A model generated the notes under the pieces. It was given only the letters and a program-made list of their open reading frames with translations. It did no database searches and was not told the DNA's origin. Made by a program: the position numbers and the translations under genes. 64,000 nt of DNA from Pomphorhynchus laevis (taxonomy: Eukaryota; Acanthocephala; Palaeacanthocephala; Echinorhynchida; Pomphorhynchidae): NCBI GenBank assembly GCA_012934845.2, contig WNNJ02001731.1, forward strand, positions 62,001 to 126,000, given 5' to 3'. Positions 45,344 to 56,413 of this stretch are shown one piece after another. The first letter of the stretch is position 1. Each line of letters opens with the position of its first letter.

Positions 45344-45518
45344 TGGTTTCAGTCCACTACATCTAAAAAACCTAACTGGTTCATCGTGCGGCCTTTCAGG
45401 TTATCGCCTGGTTCAATCCTTGGCCGAATTCATCACCATCGTCCTAAAAGGTTGTGTGACGAAATCTATAAGAAAAGTTTACTGGAGCGCTAAGCTGGTA
45501 GCATTACAGAAACCATAA
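45344..45518 (+). pseudogene. RLE element, RT opening
   Basis: FSPLHLKNLTGSSCG, LAEFITIVLKG and YWSAKLVALQKP correspond to the GPSGM...LALNKNPG stretch of the intact copy (residues about 325-385). The segment begins with the right copy of TGGTTT and ends at a stop before the Naiad piece. Confidence 0.65.
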
Positions 45519-45529
45519 TTCCGGATTTT

Positions 45530-45690
45530 TTGAAAAGATTAATAGATAATATACTCTGTATCGTTATAAAAATTAGAGGCCTTCGAAGAAACTGTTATGT
45601 AATCTTATTTCGATTCCTGTTCGTCAATTCAACATAGTAGGGGCGGGACCAAATGCATGCCAATAATGTATTTCCTCTGATATTATTAAT
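45530..45690 (-). mobile_element. Naiad 3'-UTR fragment inside the old RLE element
   Basis: AATAGATAATATACTCTGTATC, GAGGCC...GAAACTGTTATGTAATC and GGGACCAAATGCATGCCAAT match the Naiad 3' UTR at 1010-1145. No coding part. It occupies the place of the missing RT core. Confidence 0.65.
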
Positions 45691-46230
45691 TGACAGATTA
45701 GAGATCGGAAATGCCCTCTCATGCAGAAAAGATGGCCTCCCAACCATCAGGTACAATGCGTTACTTAACATAATTGCTCTTGAGTTAACCAGTGAGTGTC
45801 ACAGCGTGGAAATCGAACCACAATTATCCCCAGTTCCTGATAACCTTACATTTGACGCGTCATACACTTCAAGAGAATATGGAGCAAGGCTAGACACGGT
45901 AGGAACAGGACTCAACGGCACACGATATGAGCGGACATTCTTGGATGTCAGTGTCTTTTCCATTTTTGCTCAATCGTTTCCCAACCGAGCCCTCTCATCC
46001 TCGTTCGAGTACGACGAGAATAGGAAGATTTCTAAATACGAATAAAGAGTGATAACAGTCAAAAAAGGTTTGTTTGTACCATTTATCCTATCATCGTCAG
46101 GTGGACTAGGAGATCGCGCTCGATCTTAAATAAAATCAATCGCTACTGCAAAATCAAGACTGAGCCTCACTAGCTACGCCGACATAATATCAAACCTTAA
46201 AAGCAGGTTGTCGTTTGAAGTGGCCCGTGC
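45691..46230 (+). pseudogene. RLE element, endonuclease domain
   Basis: EIGNALSCRKDGLPTIRYN is the end of the CCHC finger and the RHN motif (with Y for H); then VEIEPQLSPVPDN, YGARLDTVGTG and YERTFLDVSVF (the D...D catalytic region), FEYDENRKISKYE and after a stop FVPFILSSSGGLGD, SYADIISNLKSRLSF. First two cysteines of the finger are lost. Confidence 0.7.
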
Positions 46231-46329
46231 TTCTTCGCGTGCCTCCGAGCCCCGAGAAGTTCGAGAGGCAACGCGCAGACTAACATTCAATAAGTTTAAA
46301 TTTTATTTAACATTCAAAGATTTAAAAAA

Positions 46330-46400
46330 ATTATTTAGACAACAAACTATTAATTGACAACAAACTATTAATTGACAACAAATATTATTATTAATTGACA
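46330..46400. repeat. Short tandem repeat ATTAATTGACAACAAACT, three copies
   Basis: Three near-exact copies, with one more TTAATTGACAACAAA near 46655. No gene in 46230-46780; the 62-codon minus frame at 46391-46579 has no recognised motif. Confidence 0.7.
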
Positions 46401-46779
46401 AGGATCAGATCTCGTCTATCCATGTCACTGGCCAAATCTGCTTCGATGTGCTTAAGAGCAAGCCGCTCTGCGTATCGTCGCCCGGATAGAATGGTTAACT
46501 CTATCATCTCGTCAGATAGGTGATGGGCCGATCGCAATCCACGGATACATAACAATGTAACATATTTTTTGAGGCCCATTTGAGGGAACCTTATATTGTG
46601 GCTTTTGTATACTATTTTTTATTTAAAAATTTAAAAAAATAAAATAAAGTTGTTAATTGACAACAAATTGAGCCGAGGCTCTTTACAAGTTGCTTCACAA
46701 GAAATAAAAAGAATAAGAGTCGATTTGTCCCTACCTCATCATATGAACTACTGAAAATCTCACCGTTGTCTTGAGAAGG

Positions 46780-46975
46780 AAGGGTCATCATCCAGTAGGG
46801 CGCAAAAACTTGAAGCAGTAGACGACAAAACGGTCGCACTCTGAAGCGAATTCCAAGATCGTACGACTCGTTTGGCAAAGCAGGAAACTGCATGCATGTA
46901 CCTTTGTGTTTTCAGCATCAGGGGGTGTCCGCGAATGACACCCCCTGACATCAGGGGGTATGGTAACATAACTTA
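46780..46975 (-). pseudogene. CR1-like LINE C-terminal fragment
   Basis: RGHPLMLKTQRY...CFAKRVVRSWNSL...STASSFCALLDDD follows the common CR1 ending (RGH...F.QRVV.AWNSLP...SV.SFK..LD). Confidence 0.6.
46918..46948. repeat. Perfect 12-bp hairpin
   Basis: TCAGGGGGTGTC and GACACCCCCTGA around a 7-base loop; CATCAGGGGGT repeats once more directly after it. Confidence 0.8.
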
Positions 46976-47025
46976 GCTTTAACTTAACTTAACTTTTACT
47001 TTAACTTAACTTTAAATTGTTGATT
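46975..47025. repeat. Degenerate TTAACT simple repeat
   Basis: About six irregular TTAACT units between the CR1 fragment and the LINE 5' end. Confidence 0.7.
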
Positions 47026-47107
47026 AAAGTTACTTACATTCCATATTTCAGTTCCGCTCGCTTCGCTCGCGGAAAATCTTGTCCACCAAGATTGTAAAAC
47101 AATCAAA

Positions 47108-47235
47108 CTACAATCTTCGACGACAACCAACGACAACCTTCGACGACAACTAACGACAACCTTCGACGACAACTAACGACAACCATCCGCTTGACAATTA
47201 TCGACAACCATCGACAACCATCGACGACATCCGCT
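47108..47235. repeat. Monomers of a LINE 5' UTR
   Basis: Irregular repeats of CGACGACAACCAACGACAAC and ATCGACAACC. The CATCGACGACAAC core is the same as in the 13-bp array at 45050-45256 read in LINE orientation. Confidence 0.8.
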
Positions 47236-47313
47236 CGCTACTTACAACTAACGACTTGCAGACTAACGGAGTTTAAACATTCTTGATTATAACTAACTAA
47301 TTAACATTTTATT

Positions 47314-48693
47314 ATGGCAAAGAGAAAGCTAACTAAAAATGTCGGCCAGCAACTCAAGTCCGTCAAGGAAGCTTACATCGAAAAGCAAATTGGATGCGAC
47401 AACAAGAACTGCAATGTTTGGACTCACGTTGCCATTCCTTTCACTGACAAGGACAACGTTTTAAATCGGAATTTCCTCTGCGGCTTCTGTTGTGCTGCCC
47501 TCGTAGGTAAGCTAATGAATAATGATCACTCAAACGGTGGAGACGTTCTGAACGCTACCAAAACAAATTTGTGCTCAATAAATAAACTTGATGATATATC
47601 TCAGTCGACTCAGACCACTGTTATACATTGAATATCAACAAACGACAACATATCTTCCAATCCATCGTCGTCATCCGTTTGCTTACTAACTCCTTCGTCA
47701 TCTATGAAACCCGTTCTTGAAACTTCTCTCGCACACACTCCTCCTTTAACTACGGATAAAACTTCCCTTAATCTTCATCTTTCTAACAATGCAAACAGTA
47801 AAGGCCTTCATCTCGTACCTCATTTTTCCTATTCATCCCCACATCTAAATACATCTCAAACTTCTTTCTTCTCTTCACGTACTCCTTACTCTACCTATAC
47901 CGTATCACTTCTCAATAATTTACATCCTTCTGTCAAAATTATCTCCAGTAACATCTCCGTTCAACCTATTCAAAAATCCACTTCTGTCACACGTGCTCCA
48001 ACCGTATCACCTATCGATAATTTACATCCTTCCGTCAAAATCATCTCCAGTAACATCTCCGATCAACCGATTCAACACTCCACTCCTGTCACACATGCTC
48101 CAAACTATCTTAAATCTTCACTTAGCACCCCTGTCATTCCCACGTTTATCTGCTCTTCTGCCTCTACTGCTACCAGGTCTGTCCGTCCACCACTACGTAA
48201 TCGTTTTCCTTCGCGCGATCGATGCATTATCATATCTAATTTAAAGGTTTCCGAATCTGCTTCTCCTCAATGTCGCCTCGATGATGATGTATCTGCTTTC
48301 AGGTCTATCCTAGCAACCATTCTTCCTGATAATAATCCATCCCTCTTCAATAATATCGCTCCTGTATCTTTGATCCGTTTAAACAAATCCACTAAATCCA
48401 ATCATCTCAGTCCTCCACTCCTAAAAATCGTTTTCCGACATAGTTCACATGCATCCTTGGTACTTTCCCAACGTTTTAAACTTCTTACCACTTCGTCTAC
48501 TTGTCGTATCTTTCCTGACCGCTCCCCTTCTGATATTGCCCAGCTCAATTTAGCTCGCATTGAGAAACATCGACGTGAAACAAACGGCGAGTCATCCTTA
48601 TCTATACGTCAAATCAATGGAAATTTTCACGTTGTACACACAAGGCCAAAAATTCGATGGCGTCCCATCTCTCCCACTTGTCTTCTTCGCTAG
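47314..48693 (+). pseudogene. L2-like LINE ORF1 with one in-frame stop
   Basis: MAKRKLTKNVGQQLKS start, C4 finger (IGCDNKNCNVWT...FLCGFC, about residues 28-58), one TGA at 47629, then in the same frame a linker with the duplicated LNNLHPSVKIISSNIS unit and the RNA-binding end ([45 protein letters not shown]). Length about 460 codons including the stop position, longer than the 330-aa relative because of the linker duplication. Confidence 0.8.
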
Positions 48694-48699
48694 TCGAAT

Positions 48700-51533
48700 C
48701 TCGCTCCTAAACATACTTTTCGTCTTAGTCTATTCAACACTCGCTCCATTCTTCATTAAAGCTGATATGCTCCTTGATATCTTCGATCAATTATCTATCG
48801 ATATTCTCTGCATTACCGAATCCTGGCATTGTGACTCCGACGATCTTGCTATTCGTCGTCTATGTCGCTCTGGTTGTTCTTTAGTTGAATCAGCTCGTCC
48901 AATTGCCTCTCATACATCTACTGCTTTTAACCATGGCGGTATAGTTGCCATTGCTCGTCACCCAATGTCTTTACGTAAAATTAACGTTAACATCCGTTAC
49001 ACCTCGTTCGAATTACTCATATGCAGATTATCAACTCCTTTCCCTCTGGAACTTGTGATTGTATACCGTCCAGGTTCAGTTGCCCCCTCACGTATTTTCT
49101 TTAACGACCTTGCAGATCTTATGTCTCACTGTTCATTGTCTTATACTCCTTCTTTTGTTCTCGATGACTTTAACATTCGTCTTGATCGCCCGGCTGACTC
49201 TGACTCTATCACTTTAACTAATCTTTTTTCTGATTTTAACTATAAATTACTTTCAACAAGCCCAACTCATATTCTCGGCGGTGCTCTCGACATCATTGCT
49301 GTCCCTATCTGCTTCAATGACTATACTTCCTTGTCAATTACTGATCCCGGTTTGTCCGATCATTTCCTTGTCACTCTTACTCTTACTCGTCCCCATCCTC
49401 CGTCTCCGCCTCCACCAATACCCACACCAAGTCGACCCTGGAAACTTCTCGATATCCCTATTCTCTGCACAGCCTTACTCAATTCTTCACTCTTTTCACT
49501 TCCTCTTAACTATCTCTCTCCCGATGATCTCTGCATTCTGTTTGATTCTGAACTTATGTCTATCATCAATAAACTTCTGCCTAGTCGACTCCGACGCTCT
49601 CAGCGCTTGCGCCATGCTCCCTGGTTCGATTCTTACTGTAGTCTTTCTGAGCGTCGACTCCGTCACTCGTTTCGTGTGTAAATCGCTTTCTTAAACGTTC
49701 TCCCAACTCACTCCCTCCAAATCTCCGTGATTCCTACTTTTCTCTACGTTGTTCACATTTTTTCTTATTCGAAATCAACTCGAGTCATCGTCCAACTCTA
49801 AATCTCATTGGAAAATCTTAAACTCAATTCTTTCACGATCATCTACTTCTTGTAATATAAATCCTGATGAATTTTCTTCTTATCTACAAACTAAGCTATC
49901 TAATTTACTTTCCCTACTACCCGTAGCCCCCTTGTACCCACTCTTCTCTTTAAATACTTCCCTCCCAGAACTATTCCACCTTCTTCCCGTTTCGTCTGAT
50001 GAAGTTTCTTCGGTTCTGCTGTCATTACCTAATAAAACCTCTCCTTCTGACCCAATTCCAACTCACTTACTTAAAAATATCTGCTCCTCTATCTCACCCT
50101 TCCTAACCACATTGTTCAACTCGTCCATCCGTAGCCGTACATTTCCTTCCATCTGGAAATGTGCCACTGTTCGTCCTCTCATCAAAAAGCAATCTCTCGA
50201 CTCCTCACTACCATCTTCGTACCGTCCAATCTCACTTCTCCCAACCCTCTCTAAACTCCTTGAGCGTCTCGTTCTCAAGCAAGTTAATACATATCTCTTT
50301 TCCTCTAACTTGTTTCCTCCCTTCCAAGCCGCTTTTCGCTCTAATCACTCTACTGAAATTGCCTGTCTTAAAGTTTATAATGACTTACTCATCTCGCGCG
50401 ATCATAAATTATGTAGTGTCATAGTTTCTCTTGATCTATCGTCTGCTTTTGACATCGTCGATCACTCGATTCTTCTCCATCGCCTTCGTCATGATTATGG
50501 CTTCTCTTTACCCACTGTATCATGGTTTTCTTCATATCTATCAAACCGTACATTTCGCGTCTATTCTAACTCTTCTCTCTCCCATCCTTCATCCATCCCG
50601 ACCGGTGTTCCACAAGGCTCCGTATTAGGCCCTATGCTTTTCTCTCTTCTTCTCGGTGACTTGTCTTCGATTTCTCATAAATTTAACTTCCATGTTATGC
50701 AATATGCTGATGACATTCTCATCTATGCTCACGCACCTGCTTATCGTATTCATGATCTTAGTGTTTCTGTTTCCAGCTGTCTTGTCTCAATTTCCAATAA
50801 TCTTTCTTCCCTTCGCCTTTCTCTGAATCCTGATAAATCTAAAATTATGTGGATCCTACCTCGAAGCTTCGGCGTAGAACCTCCTTCCGTATCACTAAAT
50901 TCTACAATTCTTCCTATCGTTGATAATCTTGTTTTCCTAGGCTTTCATTTCGACAACCGACTTTCACTTAAACCTTTCGTTAGTGATAAAGTACGCTCAT
51001 CTTCCTTGATACTCCGCAATCTCCGTCAAGTTCGTAGATTGATCGATTTCCCTTCTTGTATGACTCTCATATCTTCTCTTCTTTTCTCAAGACTTGATTA
51101 CTGTCTTAGTCTATTTTCCAACTCACCTAAATCCACTCTTCTTCCTTTACAACGCATCATCAACGCTGCCGTCCGAGTTTTCCTCCGTCTTCGTCGTTTT
51201 GATCATACATCCCACTATCTTGTTTCTCTTGATTGGCCTACCATTTATTGTCGTGTTCAAATTCGTCTTCTTATCATTGCTTTTCGCCTTATAACTTCTC
51301 ATACCCCTTCATTTCTCAACCTTCCTTTTCTCGACAATTCTCGTACTGTGTATTGTGCTCTGCGTTCCCGTAATTCCCTTCTTTTACATGTCCCAATCTA
51401 CTCTACCTCTTTTGGCTTCCGCTCCTTCGTTGTGGCTGCTCCTCTCTTGTGGAATCAACTGCATATTCATATCCGCCAATCAACATCTATGCCGTATTTC
51501 AAACGCCAAATCCAATTTTGTTTCAACAATTAA
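48700..51533 (+). pseudogene. L2-like LINE ORF2, endonuclease and RT, few breaks
   Basis: Endonuclease 48700-49680 ([53 protein letters not shown]), a stop and shift around 49680-49760, then 590 open codons of [129 protein letters not shown]. The GDFN motif reads DDFN here. RT looks fully competent by motif. Confidence 0.85.
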
Positions 51534-51586
51534 GTAATTACCTGTGACTTTTGATGTTCTTTTTTTGTTTGTTAGTGGTCATGTAA

Positions 51587-51603
51587 GCGTGCATTTTGCA
51601 CGC
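51587..51603 (+). promoter_or_regulatory. LINE 3'-terminal hairpin
   Basis: GCGTGCA-TTT-TGCACGC: one pair longer than in the other subfamily and still fully paired. Confidence 0.65.
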
Positions 51604-51834
51604 ATTTGCCACGTTAAATAAATTATTGTATTATTATTGTATTATAACGGATCTATGCCTATCAGAGCTCGACGAGTATGTCCTATTAAGCGCTTTGTGA
51701 TGCAACACACGTGGTCTGAATGCTTTCGAGTGGATAAGTCAACACAAACCCAAACTCACAAATCTTTATATGGGTAGGTTCGTTCGATACTAATTGAACC
51801 AAACTGGTATGTTATGCACACCTGTGGTATATTA

Positions 51835-51960
51835 TCCTAACACCGAGTATATTATTTTCTATCAATTTATAAAAATGTTCCACTTAAGAGGTGAAATTTA
51901 TATTTAATAATTTAGATCAGCTAACTGAGGCTACGTACTTTATATTATATATAAATTAAA
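51835..51960 (-). mobile_element. Two joined Naiad fragments
   Basis: A coding-end piece (ATAAAAATGTTCCACTTAAG, as at 1198) is followed by a new 3' terminus (CAGCTAACTGAGGCTACGTA at 51919), so two truncated copies lie head to tail. Confidence 0.6.
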
Positions 51961-52149
51961 AATAATGACAAATAAAATGACTAAAAATATATAAAAAAAG
52001 TTTGACTAAAAAAGTTTTAGAGATAAAAACACATACAACTCATCTGACGATAATAAGGAATTCCGCTAATAAATATGATCCACAGTACTGGATAATTTGT
52101 TTAATAAAGTTTGATAAAGTTTAAAAAAAGTTTGATATATAATATACAT

Positions 52150-53310
52150 ACAATTCATCGCTCAACGAAACAAGCAAATTCAAGTAACAAAATCGACGAT
52201 TTTTCGTAGGATTTGGTAGGTAATCTAACAATTAAGATCGATTCAATCAAGCAATTGAAAACTAATTGTTTGGACGCAAATATAGTAGACGTAAATTCAA
52301 AGAAATTCAAACAAACCATCTACAAATTGGATCAAAATCTCGTAAACGAAGACAAGAGAAGACAAGCGCGACAATGGAAAAGACGAAAAATACTCCGAAG
52401 TACACAACACAACAAGTTTGTTGTGACTCCTTGGGTTGCGATGTCTGGACAACCGTCTCAATTCTGGAGTCCGAGCAATCGGCTATGTGCGATAAGAAAT
52501 TTATTTGTGGATATTGCAGCGTTTCGAGTTTATTGCGAAATATCTCAAGGATCACACCGAATAATTCCGATATCATATTTGCTGCTGATACGTCCAGAGA
52601 ATCCAATGATGTTCACTCCGTTGGTTGGAGTTGTGCGACACTTAAAGATGTAACTCGGACGAATGATCTATCGAGTGAAGATTGTCAAACTATGCCAAGT
52701 CAGGATATTGTGGCTAATCATACCTATGATGGGGACCTGAGAGATACAAAAAACACTAGCCCTATACTCCCAGATGACATGATATCGAATTTCACAATTA
52801 GTAAAATCATGTCTGGTCTGGATATGGAAACTGATTAGGAAATAGTAACTATCAAAGAAGCTGTCAATTCCGTTGGCAAGTCACGATCCACATGGCCTAC
52901 CTCACCTTCTCTCACGAATCAATCAGATAATAATGACATAGACTCTCATTGTATCGAAATTCCACACCAGGTTGCAATCAAGGGTGAACAGTCTAGAAAA
53001 GTTTTAAGTGGACAGTCTAGAAAAGTTTTCAGTCAGATATTCTCTCAACAACAAACTGACACACTAAATAGTCACAGGTCATTCTTATCCGGCAAGTCTA
53101 ATGAATCTTCCCGGGATTGGTGTTTGATTATTACGAACGTTCTCGAGTCGTCGTCTGATGTGGCTCAAACGCGAGTGGACCATGATGTTGAACAATTCCA
53201 AAAAATATTGAGAGTTATTATTTCTCCAGAAGATCCATATATTTCAGAAGTTCGCCCTATTGCGATATTTAGGATAGGCTGTCGCGACAATCTTGAAGAA
53301 CGTTCTCGTT
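52150..53310 (+). mobile_element. CR1-like LINE, 5' part with ORF1
   Basis: A third CR1-like lineage with ORF1 and no ORF2. It ends abruptly near 53310, where it meets a minus-strand L2-like ORF1. Confidence 0.65.
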
Positions 53311-53330
53311 CTGAGATGGAGCTCCATCGA
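52266..53330 (+). pseudogene. CR1-like ORF1, broken
   Basis: MEKTKNTPKYTTQQV start (about 52374), C4 finger (VCCDSLGCDVWT...FICGYC), linker, a stop at about 52836, and further down IITNVLESSSDVAQTRVDHD and IAIFRIGCRDNLEERSR, the first part of the RNA-binding domain. Then the sequence changes to another element. A tandem pair GGACAGTCTAGAAAAGTTTT lies at about 53010-53030. Confidence 0.7.
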
Positions 53331-54265
53331 ATTTTGGGACGTGTGACGTGAAAATTTCCGTCCTTGTTTCGGATAGAGAGAAATTTTTCGGTGTTTGTGG
53401 CGTTTTGATGGCGTTTTTGGATGCGGACAGAAGAGAGTTGAGCCATTTCAGAAGGGGTGCGATCGGAGAAAATTCGAGTGGTTGAAGATGACATGAGTTT
53501 AAATTGTTGAGAGAGGAAAGAGGACTCGTGAGAGTGATGCTTGAAAAAATCAGGAGAGGGGCTTAGAAGTATTATACTGAAAAGATTTGTTTAGATGGAT
53601 GAATGCGACAGGAGAGATGTCCTTGAAAAAGGATGGTTTATCCACAGGAACAAGAGAAGAGAAAATTGATCTGAAGGCGGAAACATCGTTGTCGATACAT
53701 GCTTGTGGAGATAAGGAGGTGGAAGGAGTGATATTAGTGACGACGACGCAACGATCGCGAGAAGGAAAGCGTTTCCGTAAAGGAGGACGAGTGACTTGAG
53801 TGGGTGAGATCACGGTAGGAGAGCTTGTAGTTGAGGATTTGGAGGGAGTTGGTTTGACGACGGGAAACATATAGGATAATGATAATAAAGATGGTGCCAA
53901 GCGATGTGACGAAAGGTTATGAATGGAAGGATCGTGGAGGTTGGTGGAGATGATTTTGATTAATGGATGTAAGTTAGTGAGAAACGAGAGAGGAAGGACG
54001 GGACTAGGGGTGCGGGGAGTGAACATGACATGGGACGGGAAGTGTATGTGGTGGCAGGGTCGGCGGGTGGATAAAGGACATTGTAAACGATTTTGATAGT
54101 TTGAGTGGACGTGGATGATGATGTGTGCTTATTGGAGAGGTTGTGGATTAGTTTGCTTGCACAAAAACCACATAGGAAGTCTTCTTTAGACTTATTGTTG
54201 TCGCAGACGCTGCAGTCGTGTGTCGAGCACTGTACTTGCAGTTGTGCATAGTTGGTGTCGTTCTT
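53315..54265 (-). pseudogene. L2-like ORF1 fragment, opposite orientation
   Basis: From [19 protein letters not shown] (near 54240) through [32 protein letters not shown] and [11 protein letters not shown] to GNFHVTRPKIRWSSIS at about 53320. Same family as 44048-45040 but with several breaks. ORF2 is missing; the junction to the plus-strand CR1 ORF1 is direct. Confidence 0.75.
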
Positions 54266-54274
54266 AGCTGTTTT

Positions 54275-55720
54275 TAAGGAAGCAGCATTTTTCCGTTGAG
54301 GGAAAATGTTGAGTAGTTCGTCGAAGATGTATTATAGAATTGTGGGTTGGGTACAATGTTGAGGAAATTGATTTCTTGATATATTGTGGATGAGTAGCTA
54401 TAGTGCAGGAACGTAGACGTTGTTTGAAGAGTGAAAGCAAAGAGAAAGAACGGAGGTAAGCTGGCAAAGAATTCCAGTCAAGTGGATCCGAAACGATCAA
54501 AGATCGAATGACATAGTTGGTTGAGTGCTGAAAGACCTGGATAAGTAGAGAATTACGTGATCGCAGAGCCAAGGAGGCAGAGCGCGAATCATTAATGTAA
54601 GCAAGGTGCAAGTAGGATGGTGAGTGACAAAATATAAGACGAAAAGTAACAATACATAAATTAAATTCAACACAAAGGTTAATTGTGGGCCGAGGTAGGA
54701 CGAAACGTTTTTGGGAAATATGGTCGAAGCGGCGAAGACTCGAGAGGTCACGATCAGCAGAGTTTATGATACGTTGGAGAGGTAAAAGCGAAGAATTTGA
54801 TGAGTTGGCAAATAAGCTAAGGCAATAATCAATTCTGGGAAATAGGATAGGCGATATAAGAACGAGACAAGAGTGGAAGTCGATCAGCCTACGAATGCGA
54901 CGAAGGTCACGAAGAAATAAGACATAAGAGCGAACTTTGTCTTGAACAAAAGGTTTGAGGAAAAAGAAATTGCTGAAACAAAGCCCTAAGAAAATTATAT
55001 CGTCAACGATTGGGAGAATGATCGATGTGGAGTTATCTAGAGGTGATGATGAATTATCCCCTTGATTTTGGACTTTTCAGGATTAAGAGCTAGGCGAAGA
55101 GAGGTATGAGGGCTGGGGATAGACATAAGACAATTTATGGCAGAAATAGCGTCGTGGATACAGAGATGATGCGCATGAGAGTAGAGGAGAATATCGTCGG
55201 CATACTGCATAAGATGAAAGTTTTAGTCATTAGTTATATAAGACAAGTCGCCGAGAAGGGATAAAATAAGAGGAACACCTTGCGAGACGGAAGAAGATAT
55301 AGATGAAAAGGGGTTTGAGTGAACACAAAAAGAACGTTTTTAACCAGGCTATAGTAGGAACTAAGAAATCATAGTCATGACGAAGCCGAGATAGTATAAC
55401 AGAATGATCAACAATATCAAAAGTAGAAGAAAGGTCAAGAGAGATTACGACACTACATAGTTTCATATTTCGAGCTTATAGTAGATCACTGATAGCTTTT
55501 AGACATATAAGTTCAGTAGAGTGACCAGAACAGAAGGCAGATTGAAAAGGGGGTATAAATTTGAGGAAACAATATACAGATTAACTTGATATAATACAAT
55601 ACGCTAGATGAGTTTGGATAAGGTCGGATGAAGATAAATCAGGCGGTATGAAGATGGACGTAAAGGATCAAGTGACGTTTTTTCTAGAATAGGACGTATG
55701 ATGGCTTAACGACCAAGCGC
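54275..55720 (-). pseudogene. L2-like RT fragment, diverged
   Basis: [20 protein letters not shown] at about 55400, LMQYADDILLYSHA at about 55200, NPEKSKI, and the C-terminus with SASLALRSRNSLLIQVFQ and WNSLPAYLRSF. A third L2-like lineage. The 3' UTR hairpin is missing; the ORF1 fragment above begins where it stops. Confidence 0.65.
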
Positions 55721-56400
55721 AATTTGCATAAAATACCGAAGTGTTGAGGATGTTATTCCTAATATGAATACTTTTAACAATTCCTCGATATAGATAATCC
55801 TAGAAAACTATCAATGGAATTCCAACGATCTACTAGGTAGCATTTTTATCTAATATTCCTCGAAATTTGTAGCTGGAAATTTGTTAACTCATACGAGTTA
55901 ATAAATGGGAGACTTGAATTACAACATACAAAGTCTTCTCTATACTTTATGTCGGTACATTTTTGCATAGAAATAGTTACCGATTAGGTACTACGGTCTA
56001 TGCAGATCTTTCTTATCAGCGATAGTTGACTTGCAGTAATATATTCGTCATATGTATCAACGGCTTTTACAACTTGGAACACGATGAAATCGCTACCACA
56101 TTTATCAATGATAGAATACCGAGTAATATCCTGAGGCGTGTCTTATGTATGTTGAAGATAATGGCAATCTACTTGAATGATGACAAAGATAAGTATTATC
56201 ATATTATCAAAAAACCTCCGAAATAATGTCCTTGAAGGTGGTAGATGTTTATAGATCTTGTTCCAGCCTGCAACCGCCTTAAGCAGGGCAGCCCCCTGTC
56301 AGATGCTGCTGGATGGCTCGTTGTAAGTTTAGTCTGAGTCAACTAAACTAGGTGGCGACACCGAAAAAGCAACGTTAAAATTATGACTTAAAAGTTACAT
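55721..56400. other. No gene seen
   Basis: Spacer with one 66-codon frame (56026-56226) lacking recognisable motifs. Confidence 0.4.
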
Positions 56401-56413
56401 GTACTTAACATGA

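Larger units (their letters stand above)
40498..46230 (+). mobile_element. Old relative of the RLE retroelement, split by two insertions
   Basis: Segments: N-terminal domain 40498-41078, RT opening 45344-45518, endonuclease end about 45691-46230. The first gap is the L2-like LINE at 41079-45343 with a 6-bp duplication (TGGTTT) and an unbroken codon across it. The second is a Naiad 3' piece at 45530-45690, where the RT core is also missing. The protein pieces resemble coral-type members of the family more than the intact 34116 copy does. Confidence 0.75.
47045..51640 (+). mobile_element. L2-like LINE, second subfamily, near full length
   Basis: About 4.6 kb: a GC-rich leader with TTCCGCTCGCTTCGCTCGCG, CGACGACAACC-type monomers (47108-47235), ORF1, ORF2, 3' hairpin (51587-51603) and an AAATAAATTATTG tail. 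Same layout as 41079-45343 but clearly diverged in protein sequence. About three breaks in all, the best preserved L2-like copy here. Confidence 0.85.

Noticed and set aside
44969-45518. Val-Asp-Cys-Arg repeat proteins in all three plus frames
   Set aside because: Produced by the 13-bp monomer array, which is open in every frame; only the end (from 45344) is real coding remnant of the RLE element.
46975-47025. Telomere-like repeat
   Set aside because: TTAACT units are few and irregular and match no known metazoan telomere unit.
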